Assembly: GCF_017696015.1 (NCBI RefSeq)
Contig: NZ_JAAORL010000002.1
Location: 558,001 to 622,000 of the forward strand
DNA length: 64,000 nucleotides
Direction: 5' to 3'
Origin: Prochlorococcus marinus CUG1415
GTDB taxonomy: Bacteria; Cyanobacteriota; Cyanobacteriia; PCC-6307; Cyanobiaceae
Shown one piece after another: positions 31,957 through 41,653 of the stretch; position 1 is the first letter of the stretch, and each line of letters starts with the position of its first letter. Both the position numbers and the translations under genes were made by a program. Under the pieces are notes generated by a model that saw only the letters and a list, made by a program, of their open reading frames with translations, was not told the origin of the DNA and searched no databases.

Positions 31957-32733
31957 TTAAGAAATTTTTTCTCCAATTATTGAATTTTTCAAAGATTCTT
32001 TTAAGCCCCTAACAACCGCAATCATTGATATTAAATCATCTAATTTATTAACTGCAGATCCAACGCCAACTGCTGATGCTCCCGAGGATATTGCTAGTGG
32101 ACAAGTTACTTGGCTTAATCCAGAGGCACTCATGATTGGTATATTCAGAGATTGTTTCTTAAATTCTTGATGAATAGCATAGGTAGCTGCAAGAGTTGGT
32201 ACTGATTTCTCAAAAAAGCCTTGAATTCCTGGAGAGTAAGGAGTAGAACTCGTACCACCTTCTGTTTGAATAATATCAACACCTTCTTCCACTAACTTCA
32301 TAGCAAGATCAACTTGTTTATCAATTGGCATAGTATGAGGAACAGTTACTGATAAAGGAACATTAGGCAATAAATCCCTCGTCTCTTTAGTAATGTTTAA
32401 AACTTTTTCATCTGAAAAATTAATGCCTTTTTCATAAAAAGTATCATAATTTCCTATCTCAATTAATGATGCTCCTGCTTTTACAGAATCTTGAAACAAT
32501 CTTGGCACTACTGAACTCACACATACGACTAATGAAGAATTCTTAAGTGCTAAATCAACGAGTTCAGGTTTACAAGCAATATCGACAAGATCAGCACCTC
32601 CTAATGAAGCAGCCTCAACAATTGTTTTCACAGATTCAACATCAAAATTATTCAATCCTGAAATAACTTTGAGTAAAGATTTACTTCTTAACTCTTCTTT
32701 AATTTTTTGTGGCAAAAGATTAATCAGACTCAT
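31957..32733 (-). CDS. ycf23: Ycf23 family (DUF561) TIM-barrel protein
   Basis: 258 aa, a protein conserved in cyanobacteria and red-algal plastids. It reads as a TIM barrel of the aldolase/thiazole-synthase type: LLKVISGLNNFDVESVKTIVEAASLGGADLVDIA, IQTEGGTSSTP near 158-168 and MSASGLSQVTCPLAISSGASAVGVGSAVNK (about 204-233), which resembles a phosphate-binding end. Biochemical function unknown. It follows uvrB upstream by 26 bp and is divergent from tilS. Confidence 0.82.
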   Translation of the reverse strand: MSLINLLPQKIKEELRSKSLLKVISGLNNFDVESVKTIVEAASLGGADLVDIACKPELVDLALKNSSLVVCVSSVVPRLFQDSVKAGASLIEIGNYDTFYEKGINFSDEKVLNITKETRDLLPNVPLSVTVPHTMPIDKQVDLAMKLVEEGVDIIQTEGGTSSTPYSPGIQGFFEKSVPTLAATYAIHQEFKKQSLNIPIMSASGLSQVTCPLAISSGASAVGVGSAVNKLDDLISMIAVVRGLKESLKNSIIGEKIS

Positions 32734-32818
32734 TTACTTAATGAATTTATTACCTGATTGTGACATTGTTTTAGTAAAACAGTGCATTTTTTAAAAAATA
32801 TTATCTGAGCAACACAAA

Positions 32819-33829
32819 ATGTCTGATAGAGATTTAACTCAGAAAAATTGGTCATCATGGCATCATCTGCTTCATAAGGAGATTCTTAGCAAAAAAACAT
32901 TAATTCCCAAAGGATCAAATATTTTAATCAGTGTTTCCGGGGGACAAGACTCCATGGCCTTATTAACCCTAATTGATGACCTAAAAAAAAATCATAGTTG
33001 GTCTATTAGTGTTTGGCATGGTGATCATCAGTGGCACGAAAAATCCTCACTATATGCTTTTGAATTAAAAAGTTATTGCAAAGATAAAAATATTTCATTC
33101 TATTTTGATAAGGCAAATAAAGAAGATATTTTTTCAGAAGAAAAAGCAAGAGAATGGAGATATAAAAAATTATGTGAAAGAGCCAAAACTTTATTAAACA
33201 AGAACCAGCCAAAAAACAATGTTTATTTATTAACTGGTCATACTAGTAGTGATAACGCAGAAACATTTATCCTAAATTTATCTCGAGGTAGCAATTTTGC
33301 AGGTCTCAGTAATATTGCAAGCAAAAAATTAATAGGAAATCAATTTTTTTTAATAAGGCCATTATTAATTTTTAGTAGAGAAGACACAAAAAAATTCTGT
33401 AATGATATGAATATCCCAGTCTGGGAAGACCCAACAAATTCAGATCTTAAATTAAAAAGAAATTTAGTAAGAAAAAAAATTATTCCTACATTAGAGGGCA
33501 TCTATCCTGGTTGTTCAGAAAGGATAAATAATTTTTCCCAAAAAATGAGCAACTATAATAATGAACGGAATGATCTTAGTGAACTCGCATACTTATATTG
33601 TCAAGACGTGAAAGGTATCAAAAGGAGTCTCTTAAATAGTATGTGTATTGAAGCGCGGTGCACAATCTTAAATAGATTTTTAAAAGAAATATCTATAAAG
33701 CAATATAGTTCTAAAAATCTGGCAAAATTAGCAACTTCAATTTATGAAAAAAATAAAGGTCAAATTCACTTGCAAGAGTTTTTGAAAATTGTTTGGAATA
33801 AAAACTATGTAAATTTTGAAAAAAGTTAA
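32819..33829 (+). CDS. tilS: tRNA(Ile)-lysidine synthetase
   Basis: Converts C34 of the CAU-anticodon tRNA-Ile to lysidine so that it reads AUA, 336 aa. The N-type PP-loop is ILISVSGGQDSMALLTLIDD (about 36-55; SGGxDS signature), with TGHTSSDNAETFILNLSRGS and a PLLIFSREDTKKFC segment. It lacks the long E. coli-type C-domain, as in most cyanobacteria. The last 4 bp overlap the convergent RNase J gene. Confidence 0.95.
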   Translation: MSDRDLTQKNWSSWHHLLHKEILSKKTLIPKGSNILISVSGGQDSMALLTLIDDLKKNHSWSISVWHGDHQWHEKSSLYAFELKSYCKDKNISFYFDKANKEDIFSEEKAREWRYKKLCERAKTLLNKNQPKNNVYLLTGHTSSDNAETFILNLSRGSNFAGLSNIASKKLIGNQFFLIRPLLIFSREDTKKFCNDMNIPVWEDPTNSDLKLKRNLVRKKIIPTLEGIYPGCSERINNFSQKMSNYNNERNDLSELAYLYCQDVKGIKRSLLNSMCIEARCTILNRFLKEISIKQYSSKNLAKLATSIYEKNKGQIHLQEFLKIVWNKNYVNFEKS

Positions 33830-35811
33830 GAGGTGACAGCAGATCTTCTTCTTCTTGTTCTACCTTCAAATGAATCTTCTTTAGCAGTATCAGCTGATGG
33901 ATTCTGTGAAACTTTTGGACTTTTTTGGGTATTTTGCGTGTTATTTGAACTATTTGAATGATTATTGTTTGATTTCTTTTGGAAATTATGATTATTTCTA
34001 TTTCTTTGAGAAAAATTTTGCTCTTCGGTAATCTTTGGAACATAAGCACGAGTTCCACTTGGGGCAGGTTGAACTAAACACAAAATAAGTGGCTCAACTT
34101 GTAACTCTCTTCTCATTCTTCTCGATAAGCCATGTTCAATTTCTCTTTGTACACCAATCCAATCTACTTCAAAATTATTCGGCCCAGTTTGTCTAGATAA
34201 TTGTTTCCATCTATTTTCTAAGACCCAGCTAATTTCACGTTCTGTCCACATAGACATTTTTCTTGGTTCTGCAGTAGTGATAACTCCTCTTAAATTAACT
34301 CTGGGAGGCGCAACCATCTTCCCATCTGTACTAATAGGAGCTAAAACTGTTACCACACCATCCACAGCTAATTGCTGCCTTTCTTTTAAAACTCGAGCAT
34401 CTACTATTCCATTACGTGAGTTATCAAGTAATTCAACTCCTGCTTTTACAGGATCACCTTTTTGAATAGAATTAGATGTCAACTCAACTACATCTCCATT
34501 TTCAATGATTAAGATGTTATCCTTTGGAACTCCCATAGTTTGTGCGCTCTTGCCATGACAAACAAGCATCCTATGTTCTCCATGAACTGGGACAAAAAAC
34601 TTAGGTTTAGCGAGGGCCAACATTAACTTTTGATCCTCTTGAAAACCATGCCCAGAAACATGTATATTTTCTCCCTTGCCATAAACAACTTTTGCTCCAA
34701 GTTTCATTAATCTATCTATTGTATTAACCACAGAAATAGTATTGCCAGGAATTGGACTCGCTGAAAATATCACCGTATCAGTAGTCTTCAGACGGACATG
34801 CTGATGTTCACCACGAGATATTCTACTTAACGCTGCTAGGGGCTCTCCTTGACTTCCAGTCATTAATAGTAAAGTCTCTCTATCCGGTAAGTCTCTAATT
34901 TGTTTTATCGGAACAAAAAGATCATCAGGACATTTCATATAACCAATATCTCTCGCCTTAGCAATAACATTAATCATTGATCTACCTAACAAACCAACCT
35001 TTCTGCCATGTTTCATAGCTAGTTCCAAACACATTGTTACTCTATGGACAGAGCTTGCAAAAGTGGTAATAATTACGCGTTCTTTTGCTTCAGCAATATG
35101 TTTTTCTAAAGATGGATAAATAGTTTTTTCCGACGGACAAAAACCAGGGACTTCAGCATTAGTAGAGTCGCTAAACATACATAAAACACCTTTCTCCCCG
35201 TAATAAGCCATTCTCTCAATATCAAATTGCTCACCATCTATTGGCATATGATCAAATTTAAAATCGCCCGTGAAAATAATTGTTCCAACAGGAGTAGTAA
35301 CTGCCAACGAAAAACTATCACAAATTGAATGTGTATTTCGAATAAATTCAACTGAAAAATGTTGGCCAACCTTAACCACATCCCTTGGATTCACAGTTTG
35401 TATAGTCGTTCTATCGGATACTCCTGCCTCCTCCATCTTTCCCCTCAGCATTGACATGGCTAGCCTAGGGCCATAAATAATTGGAATATTAAAATGCTTT
35501 AGATGATGAGAAATACCTCCAATATGATCTTCATGACCATGAGTTACAATCATACCTTTAATTCTTCTTTGATTTTCTCTTAAAAAAGTTGTATCAGGCA
35601 TAACAACATTCACACCATGCATTCCATCAGATGGGAAAGCAAGACCAGCGTCAACAAGCATCAGTTCATCACCGTATTCAAAAACACAAGTGTTTTTTCC
35701 AATTTCATGTAATCCTCCAAGAGGTATTACTCTTAAAGCTGGGGAATTACTTTTAGATCTTGATGAAGCGTTGGTAGATCTATTTACAGTTGAATTGGTA
35801 CTTAATTGCAT
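33826..35811 (-). CDS. rnj: Ribonuclease J with an Asn/Ser-rich, Arg-tipped tail
   Basis: Metallo-beta-lactamase endo/5' exoribonuclease, 661 aa. The zinc motif is THGHEDHIGGI (about 89-99), with further metal ligands in HSICDSF and FTGDFKFDH. Beta-CASP features include SASPIPGN, and VPVHGEHRML is near 412. The N-terminus has a Ser/Asn-rich leader of about 25 aa. The last 60 or so residues are low complexity (Asn, Ser, Gln) and end RTRRRRSAVTS, similar to the arginine-rich peptide that recruits PNPase in cyanobacterial RNase E. Confidence 0.95.
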   Translation of the reverse strand: MQLSTNSTVNRSTNASSRSKSNSPALRVIPLGGLHEIGKNTCVFEYGDELMLVDAGLAFPSDGMHGVNVVMPDTTFLRENQRRIKGMIVTHGHEDHIGGISHHLKHFNIPIIYGPRLAMSMLRGKMEEAGVSDRTTIQTVNPRDVVKVGQHFSVEFIRNTHSICDSFSLAVTTPVGTIIFTGDFKFDHMPIDGEQFDIERMAYYGEKGVLCMFSDSTNAEVPGFCPSEKTIYPSLEKHIAEAKERVIITTFASSVHRVTMCLELAMKHGRKVGLLGRSMINVIAKARDIGYMKCPDDLFVPIKQIRDLPDRETLLLMTGSQGEPLAALSRISRGEHQHVRLKTTDTVIFSASPIPGNTISVVNTIDRLMKLGAKVVYGKGENIHVSGHGFQEDQKLMLALAKPKFFVPVHGEHRMLVCHGKSAQTMGVPKDNILIIENGDVVELTSNSIQKGDPVKAGVELLDNSRNGIVDARVLKERQQLAVDGVVTVLAPISTDGKMVAPPRVNLRGVITTAEPRKMSMWTEREISWVLENRWKQLSRQTGPNNFEVDWIGVQREIEHGLSRRMRRELQVEPLILCLVQPAPSGTRAYVPKITEEQNFSQRNRNNHNFQKKSNNNHSNSSNNTQNTQKSPKVSQNPSADTAKEDSFEGRTRRRRSAVTS

Positions 35812-35891
35812 AATTTTGAAATTTATGAAGGCCTGCTTGTAATCAAATAAGGTTTATTTAAATTTAATTATCAAGTTAAATATAATCCTTA

Positions 35892-36794
35892 TTATAAGGA
35901 TTTCAGGATAAAAGATAGTTGCTTTTTCATGTCCGCAGTTAATGGTGACAAAGGACTTCTTGGATTACCTACATTCCATCCAGACAGCTCTAAAGCAGCC
36001 TTTATTGGAATGGGATTAGTAGTCATAAAAAGTGCCTTAAAAAGAGGCTGAAGTTTTTCATGAATAGCAAGCGCATCGGATACTTTTCCACTTTGAAAGG
36101 ATTCAATCATCTCTTTCAATTGCAAGCCAACTAAATGACTTGCAACACTTACAACTCCTACAGCACCCACAGATAACATTGGAAGCAACAATGAATCGTC
36201 GCCACTATATACAGAGAGTTCAGAGCCACAAATAGCTCGTAGTTCTGTTACTTCTTCTATTCTACCGCTTGCCGCTTTAATACTGAGAATATTGGAACAA
36301 TCCATAAGTTTCTTCACAGTATCAGGTAATAAATTGCAACCTGTCCTTCCAGGTATGTTGTAAAGCATTATAGGCAAATCCTTTGCAGAATTAGCAATGA
36401 AACTGAAATGTTTATAAAGACCTTCTTGAGGTGGCTTATTGTAATATGGAACAACAACCAAAGCACCGTCAGCCCCAGATAAGTAGGCTTTTTGTGTAGC
36501 TTCTACAGCCTCGCTTGTACAATTACTACCAGTACCAACTATTACTTTACAGCTCGAATCCAAAGATCCTTTTACTGCAATAAACAAATCATGTTGTTCC
36601 TCCCATGAAAGGGTAGGGGATTCGCCAGTAGTACCACAAAGCACAATGCCATCAGAACCGTTCTCAAAAAGAAAATTTGAGAGTTTTATAGCTAGTTCAT
36701 AATCTACATCTCCATTTTCAGTAAATGGAGTAACCATTGCAGTCAATATTCTTCCAAATAATGGATTAGTACACTTAGTTTTGTCTTTAATCAT
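35892..36794 (-). CDS. dapA: 4-hydroxy-tetrahydrodipicolinate synthase
   Basis: Condenses pyruvate with aspartate semialdehyde, the first committed step to diaminopimelate and lysine, 300 aa. TIM barrel with GTTGESPTL (about 53-61), the Tyr in [11 protein letters not shown] (about 142-152) and the Schiff-base Lys in [13 protein letters not shown] (about 170-182). The ATG overlaps the asd stop as ATGA, so translation is coupled to asd. RNase J follows 80 bp downstream. Confidence 0.97.
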   Translation of the reverse strand: MIKDKTKCTNPLFGRILTAMVTPFTENGDVDYELAIKLSNFLFENGSDGIVLCGTTGESPTLSWEEQHDLFIAVKGSLDSSCKVIVGTGSNCTSEAVEATQKAYLSGADGALVVVPYYNKPPQEGLYKHFSFIANSAKDLPIMLYNIPGRTGCNLLPDTVKKLMDCSNILSIKAASGRIEEVTELRAICGSELSVYSGDDSLLLPMLSVGAVGVVSVASHLVGLQLKEMIESFQSGKVSDALAIHEKLQPLFKALFMTTNPIPIKAALELSGWNVGNPRSPLSPLTADMKKQLSFILKSL

Positions 36795-37822
36795 TTTTTT
36801 GGAATTAATAACTCAGCTATTTGAACAGCATTAAGAGCTGCTCCTTTTCTTATTTGATCTCCACATAACCATAATTCTAATCCATTAGGCTGACTGATAT
36901 CAGTTCTTAACCTGCCAACAGCAACATTATCCCTTCCCATAACGTCATTTGGCATAGGAAATCTATTATTTTTGTAATCCTCAATAATTTCAATTCCAGG
37001 TGATTTTTTTAATTGTTCGAGAGCATCTTTAGGTCCAACTACATCAGCAAATTCAATATTTATAGCTTCAGAATGTGCTCTCAGTACTGGGACTCGAACA
37101 CATGTAGCAGAAAGCTTTAAATCAGCAATATTTAATATTTTCCTCGTCTCATTAACCATTTTCATCTCTTCTTCGCAGTAATTATTAGCAAGCATGGGTG
37201 AATTATGTAAAAACAAATTAAAAGCCAGGGAGTATGGCAAAACTTCACTTTTTTGAAGATTACCCTGAAGATATTGTTCAGTTAAAAGTTTTAGTTCCTC
37301 CATCGCCAATTGGCCTGCACCACTTACAGATTGATATGTTGAGACAATAACTCTTTGAATAGTCGAAAGTTTATTTAACGGAGCTAAAACTAATGACAAC
37401 AAAATGGTAGTGCAGTTTGGATTCGCTATTACTCCATCATGATTGAGTGCATCACTAGCATTAACTTCAGGAACTACAAGAGGTACGTTCTTATCTAATC
37501 TAAACGCACTGGAATTATCTATCAATAAAGCATTTTGCTCCATTATGGTAGACAACCATTTTTTTGAAATACTTCCACCCGCTGAAGCTAAAACTAAATC
37601 AAGATTTAGAAATTCTTCCTTAGTTGTTTTTTTTGTAACTAATTCTTCACCTTTCCAAATAATTTTTTTTCCTTCTGACCGCTCTGATGAAAGCAAGACC
37701 AATTCTGAAATTGGGAAATCACGTTGTTCAAGAATTTTGAGTAATTCAGATCCCACAGCACCTGAAGATCCTAAAACAGCAACTTTTAATGGCCTATTAG
37801 GCAAAAACGGAGATTTTCTCAC
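36791..37822 (-). CDS. asd: Aspartate-semialdehyde dehydrogenase
   Basis: Reduces aspartyl phosphate to the semialdehyde, downstream of LysC and upstream of DapA, 343 aa. The NADP site is [18 protein letters not shown] (about 14-31). The active-site Cys lies in [10 protein letters not shown] (about 133-142), and the substrate-binding region is [16 protein letters not shown] (about 238-253). Operon asd-dapA by ATGA overlap; divergent from tig across 125 bp with two short palindromes. Confidence 0.97.
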   Translation of the reverse strand: MRKSPFLPNRPLKVAVLGSSGAVGSELLKILEQRDFPISELVLLSSERSEGKKIIWKGEELVTKKTTKEEFLNLDLVLASAGGSISKKWLSTIMEQNALLIDNSSAFRLDKNVPLVVPEVNASDALNHDGVIANPNCTTILLSLVLAPLNKLSTIQRVIVSTYQSVSGAGQLAMEELKLLTEQYLQGNLQKSEVLPYSLAFNLFLHNSPMLANNYCEEEMKMVNETRKILNIADLKLSATCVRVPVLRAHSEAINIEFADVVGPKDALEQLKKSPGIEIIEDYKNNRFPMPNDVMGRDNVAVGRLRTDISQPNGLELWLCGDQIRKGAALNAVQIAELLIPKK

Positions 37823-37895
37823 ACTTTGAAAATGATTTTTATGAATAGATTGACTATTTTTTTTACTTTATCAAAAAATTAACTTTCAAGGAAAT

Positions 37896-37906
37896 CACAT
37901 AATGTG
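37896..37906. repeat. Palindrome CACAT-A-ATGTG upstream of asd and tig
   Basis: Perfect odd palindrome in the 125-bp divergent spacer, 74 bp from the asd ATG and 41 bp from the tig ATG. An operator is possible; no regulator is assigned. Confidence 0.35.
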
Positions 37907-37925
37907 AAATAATTAAGATTCGGTT

Positions 37926-37940
37926 TATAGTAATAATTAC
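37926..37940 (+). promoter_or_regulatory. Putative tig -10 overlapping a palindrome
   Basis: TATAGT (37926-37931) is a -10 candidate for tig, giving a very short leader of about 10 bases. It overlaps GTAAT-A-ATTAC (37930-37940), a perfect 11-bp palindrome, so a bound protein could block initiation. Sequence-only inference. Confidence 0.3.
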
Positions 37941-37947
37941 AAAAAAC

Positions 37948-39414
37948 ATGGCTAAAGAAGCATTAATAGTCAAAACAACTCCTCTGCCTCAAAGTAGAAT
38001 TTCATTTGAATTAGAAATACCATCTGAGACATGCAAATCGTGTGTTAATGAGACAATCAGTACTATCAGTCGTTCGGCTAAAATTCCAGGATTTAGACTT
38101 GGTAAAATTCCTAAACAAGTTTTAATTCAAAGAATTGGCATCACACAATTACATGCTTCTGCTCTAGAAAAAATCATTGATAAATCATGGCAAGAAGCAT
38201 TAAAAATAAAATCTATAGAGCCATTAAGTGAGCCAGAATTGGTAGATGGCTTTGAATCTTTACTTGCAAAATTTAGTCCTGACAAATCACTTAAGGTTAC
38301 TCTTCAAACTGATATTGCCCCCGAATTAAAACTCAAAAAATCCAAAGGACTTAGTGTTGACATCTCAAAAACTAAGTTTGATCCTAAGTCAGTAGATGAA
38401 GCCCTAGAAAAATCTAGAAGTCAGTTTGCAAATATTATTCCAGTAACCAATAGAGCAGCCAAATTAGGGGATATTGCTGTAGTTAGTTTCAAAGGAAAAT
38501 ATAAAGATTCTGGTAAAGAGATTGATGGTGGGACAAGTGAATCAATGGATCTTGAGTTAGAAAAGAACAAAATGATTCCAGGTTTCGTTGAGGGAATCGT
38601 AAAGATGAAAATTGGCGATACTAAAACACTTAACCTTAAATTTCCTGAAGATTATTCTCATAAGGATTCAAGAGGCAAAGAGGCTATCTTTGAAGTAAAT
38701 CTTAAGGATCTTAAGGAAAAAGAATTACCTGAACTTAATGACGATTTTGCAAAACAATCTGGCAACAAAGAATCATTAAAAGAGTTAAAGAAAGATATTG
38801 AAAAGCAACTTAAAGACAATTTTGAAAAAACTCAAAAAGATATCAAAATTGAAGCTTTATTAGATGCTTTAACAAACGAATTGGTTGCTGAAATTCCAAA
38901 ATCTATGATTGATATAGAAGTAAGGAATAATATTGAACAAACCGCGCAAAGATTTGCTCAACAAGGTCTTGATGTGAAATCTACTTTCACTCCGGAATTA
39001 GTGAAGTCATTAGCAGAGTCAACAAGGCCTCAGGCTGAAAAAAATGTTCAAAGAAATTTAGCTCTAAAAGCATTAGCTGAAGAAGAAAACATAACAGTTG
39101 AAAAAGATGAAATTGATTTAAAAATGAAAGATTATGAAGATGCAATCTCTCAATCATCAAAACAAATAGATATTAAAAAATTAACAGAAGTAATAAGTAA
39201 CGATTTACTCAAAGAAAAATTAATAATTTGGCTTGAAGAAAATTCCGAAGTAAAAGAAAAAACTACAAAAACTTCTAAAGCTACCAAAACAACAAAAGCT
39301 ACAAAAACTGCGACCAAAACAACAAAAGCTACAAAAACTACGACAAAAACAACAAAAGCTACAAAAACTGCGACAAAAAAAACAAAAACTCAAAATAAAA
39401 AAGAAAAAAAATAA
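37948..39414 (+). CDS. tig: Trigger factor with repetitive Lys/Thr/Ala tail
   Basis: Ribosome-associated chaperone and peptidyl-prolyl isomerase, 488 aa. The N-terminal ribosome-binding domain includes the signature region SAKIPGFRLGKIPKQVL (about 48-64). An FKBP-type domain (about 165-250) has GDIAVVSFKGKYKDSG, and a helical C-domain follows. The last 50 or so residues are a basic Lys/Thr/Ala repeat (KTTKATKTAT-type) encoded by tandem DNA repeats and not part of the canonical fold. First gene of tig-clpP-clpX. Confidence 0.96.
   Translation: MAKEALIVKTTPLPQSRISFELEIPSETCKSCVNETISTISRSAKIPGFRLGKIPKQVLIQRIGITQLHASALEKIIDKSWQEALKIKSIEPLSEPELVDGFESLLAKFSPDKSLKVTLQTDIAPELKLKKSKGLSVDISKTKFDPKSVDEALEKSRSQFANIIPVTNRAAKLGDIAVVSFKGKYKDSGKEIDGGTSESMDLELEKNKMIPGFVEGIVKMKIGDTKTLNLKFPEDYSHKDSRGKEAIFEVNLKDLKEKELPELNDDFAKQSGNKESLKELKKDIEKQLKDNFEKTQKDIKIEALLDALTNELVAEIPKSMIDIEVRNNIEQTAQRFAQQGLDVKSTFTPELVKSLAESTRPQAEKNVQRNLALKALAEEENITVEKDEIDLKMKDYEDAISQSSKQIDIKKLTEVISNDLLKEKLIIWLEENSEVKEKTTKTSKATKTTKATKTATKTTKATKTTTKTTKATKTATKKTKTQNKKEKK
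39286..39375 (+). repeat. Three tandem 30-bp repeats in the tig 3' end
   Basis: Three near-identical 30-base units encode KTTKATKTAT, KTTKATKTTT and KTTKATKTAT. A degenerate further unit lies just upstream (KTSKATK). Differences are single bases, which suggests recent slippage or unequal crossover, and copy number should vary between strains. Confidence 0.85.
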
Positions 39415-39479
39415 TTTATAAAATTTCTAACTAATTACCCAAAAACCTCTTAAATTAACTAGTAGACGAATATTAATCT

Positions 39480-40124
39480 GTGAATTCAGAAAAAAAACAT
39501 TTAATCCAAAGCTCAATAAGTTCTTACGAAAGCATTCATAAAACTAGTGCCGCTGTTCCTACGGTCATAGAACAATCTGGTAGAGGAGAAAGAGCTTTTG
39601 ATATTTATTCAAGGCTATTAAGGGAAAGAATAATTTTTTTAGGTACTGGTATTAATGATCAAGTATCTGACTCTCTTGTTGCACAATTATTATTTCTTGA
39701 AGCTGAAGATCCCGAAAAAGACATCCAAATATATATCAACTCTCCTGGAGGCTCAGTAACAGCAGGAATGGCTATATACGATACTATGCAACAAATATCA
39801 CCTGATGTAGTGACAATATGCTTTGGAGTGGCTGCAAGTATGGGTGCATTTCTACTTTCTGGGGGAACAAAGGGGAAAAGATTGGCTTTGCCTAATTCTA
39901 GGATAATGATTCATCAGCCTCTTGGAGGTGCACAAGGTCAAGCAGTAGAAATTGAAATACAAGCTAAAGAAATACTTTTTCTCAAGAAGACATTAAATTC
40001 ACTTTTGGCAGAACATACTGGTCAACCTTTAAAAAAGATTAATGAAGATACGGAAAGAGATTACTTCTTATCTCCCTCAGAAGCAGTTGAATATGGATTA
40101 ATCGATAAAGTTATCAAAAAGTGA
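39480..40124 (+). CDS. clpP: ATP-dependent Clp protease proteolytic subunit
   Basis: Serine protease subunit of the Clp machine, 214 aa. The catalytic Ser is in [14 protein letters not shown] (about 118-131) and the His in [13 protein letters not shown] (about 141-153). The start is GTG at 39480; a later ATG would remove N-terminal residues expected in the family. It lies 65 bp after tig and 103 bp before clpX, the standard tig-clpP-clpX order, so ClpXP is the likely partner complex. Confidence 0.96.
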   Translation: MNSEKKHLIQSSISSYESIHKTSAAVPTVIEQSGRGERAFDIYSRLLRERIIFLGTGINDQVSDSLVAQLLFLEAEDPEKDIQIYINSPGGSVTAGMAIYDTMQQISPDVVTICFGVAASMGAFLLSGGTKGKRLALPNSRIMIHQPLGGAQGQAVEIEIQAKEILFLKKTLNSLLAEHTGQPLKKINEDTERDYFLSPSEAVEYGLIDKVIKK

Positions 40125-40227
40125 CAAGCGACAATTATATTTTAAGAAAATGATGACGAATCGATGTTTATAAGCAATCCTAGTAAATAGGTAATATTTA
40201 ACTCCTTTACTTTAGAATTTATAATCG

Positions 40228-41595
40228 ATGGCTAAATTCGACGCCCATCTTAAATGTTCATTTTGTGGGAAATCACAAGACCAAGTTAGAAAGCTCATAG
40301 CTGGTCCTGGGGTTTATATCTGTGATGAGTGCATAGATCTTTGTAATGAAATTCTCGACGAAGAACTACTTGATAATCAAGCGAACACAAACAACTCCCC
40401 GCAAGTCAAAAAGAAATTACCAACTGATAATCCCAAAAAATCTATTCCTTTAGAATTAAACTCAATTCCTAAACCATTAGAAATTAAAAGTTTTCTTGAT
40501 AATCAAGTCGTTGGACAAGAATCTGCAAAGAAAATATTATCAGTGGCCGTATATAACCACTACAAAAGATTAGCTTGGAAAGTTAAAGAAGAAAGTAAAA
40601 ATAGCAATGCAAAAGATTCACAAGCAACGAAATTACAGAAATCAAACATTTTACTCATCGGGCCAACTGGAAGCGGAAAAACATTATTAGCACAAACTTT
40701 AGCTGAGTTTCTAGATGTTCCTTTTGCAGTAGCTGATGCAACAACTTTGACAGAAGCTGGATATGTTGGAGAAGATGTTGAAAATATACTTTTAAGACTT
40801 CTACAAAAATCAGAAATGAATGTAGAGCTAGCTCAAAAAGGAATTATTTATATAGATGAAATAGATAAAATTGCCAGAAAAAGCGAGAATCCTTCAATTA
40901 CTAGAGATGTCTCTGGTGAAGGAGTACAGCAAGCATTATTAAAAATGCTTGAAGGAACAATTGCTAATGTCCCACCGCAAGGAGGTAGAAAACACCCTTA
41001 TCATGACTGCATCCAAATTGATACGAGTCAAATTTTATTTATTTGCGGGGGAGCTTTTATAGGGTTAGAGGATATTGTTCAAAAGCGTATGGGTAAAAAC
41101 TCAATAGGATTTACCACTAATTCAGATCAAAATAAAATTAATACAAAAACAATAAAAGACCCAAGAGATTCCCTGAAAAATTTAGAGTTAGATGATTTAG
41201 TTAAGTATGGACTAATTCCAGAATTTATTGGAAGAATTCCTGTTTGTGCTGTATTAGATCGTCTGACTAAAGAAACTTTAGAATCTATTCTTACTCAACC
41301 AAGAGATGCATTAGTAAAGCAATTCAAAACTTTACTAAGTATGGATAATGTTGAATTAAAATTTGAGCCTGATTCTGTTGAAGCAATAGCGAATGAAGCA
41401 TATAAAAGAAAAACAGGTGCAAGAGCATTAAGATCAATCATTGAGGAACTAATGCTAGACATAATGTACACTTTGCCTTCTGAAGAAAACGTAAAAGAAT
41501 ACACAATTACAAAAAAAATGGTAGATAATTTATTTTCATCCAAAATTGTTAAACTACCTTCAGGATCAACAAGAATCATTAAAGAGTCTGCTTAA
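40228..41595 (+). CDS. clpX: ATP-dependent Clp protease ATP-binding subunit ClpX
   Basis: AAA+ unfoldase that feeds ClpP, 455 aa. The N-terminal zinc-binding domain is [14 protein letters not shown]...CDECIDLC (about 10-40). Walker A is [15 protein letters not shown] (about 140-154), Walker [16 protein letters not shown], and the sensor 2 region [13 protein letters not shown] is near the C-terminus. A TATAAT at 40220-40225 sits two bases before the ATG, too close to serve as this gene's -10 unless the start is misplaced. Confidence 0.97.
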   Translation: MAKFDAHLKCSFCGKSQDQVRKLIAGPGVYICDECIDLCNEILDEELLDNQANTNNSPQVKKKLPTDNPKKSIPLELNSIPKPLEIKSFLDNQVVGQESAKKILSVAVYNHYKRLAWKVKEESKNSNAKDSQATKLQKSNILLIGPTGSGKTLLAQTLAEFLDVPFAVADATTLTEAGYVGEDVENILLRLLQKSEMNVELAQKGIIYIDEIDKIARKSENPSITRDVSGEGVQQALLKMLEGTIANVPPQGGRKHPYHDCIQIDTSQILFICGGAFIGLEDIVQKRMGKNSIGFTTNSDQNKINTKTIKDPRDSLKNLELDDLVKYGLIPEFIGRIPVCAVLDRLTKETLESILTQPRDALVKQFKTLLSMDNVELKFEPDSVEAIANEAYKRKTGARALRSIIEELMLDIMYTLPSEENVKEYTITKKMVDNLFSSKIVKLPSGSTRIIKESA

Positions 41596-41653
41596 AAAGT
41601 AGAGTTTAATTGTTACAATTTAAAACCTAATTGTTCTAATTAATGAAGAATAA

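Noticed and set aside
39286-39375. CRISPR-like array in tig
   Set aside because: The units are contiguous without spacers and in frame, so this is a coding tandem repeat.
41608-41620. AATTGTTACAATT palindrome before dnaX as an operator
   Set aside because: A 13-bp AT-rich palindrome is not rare here and nothing else supports it, so it is mentioned only with the gene.
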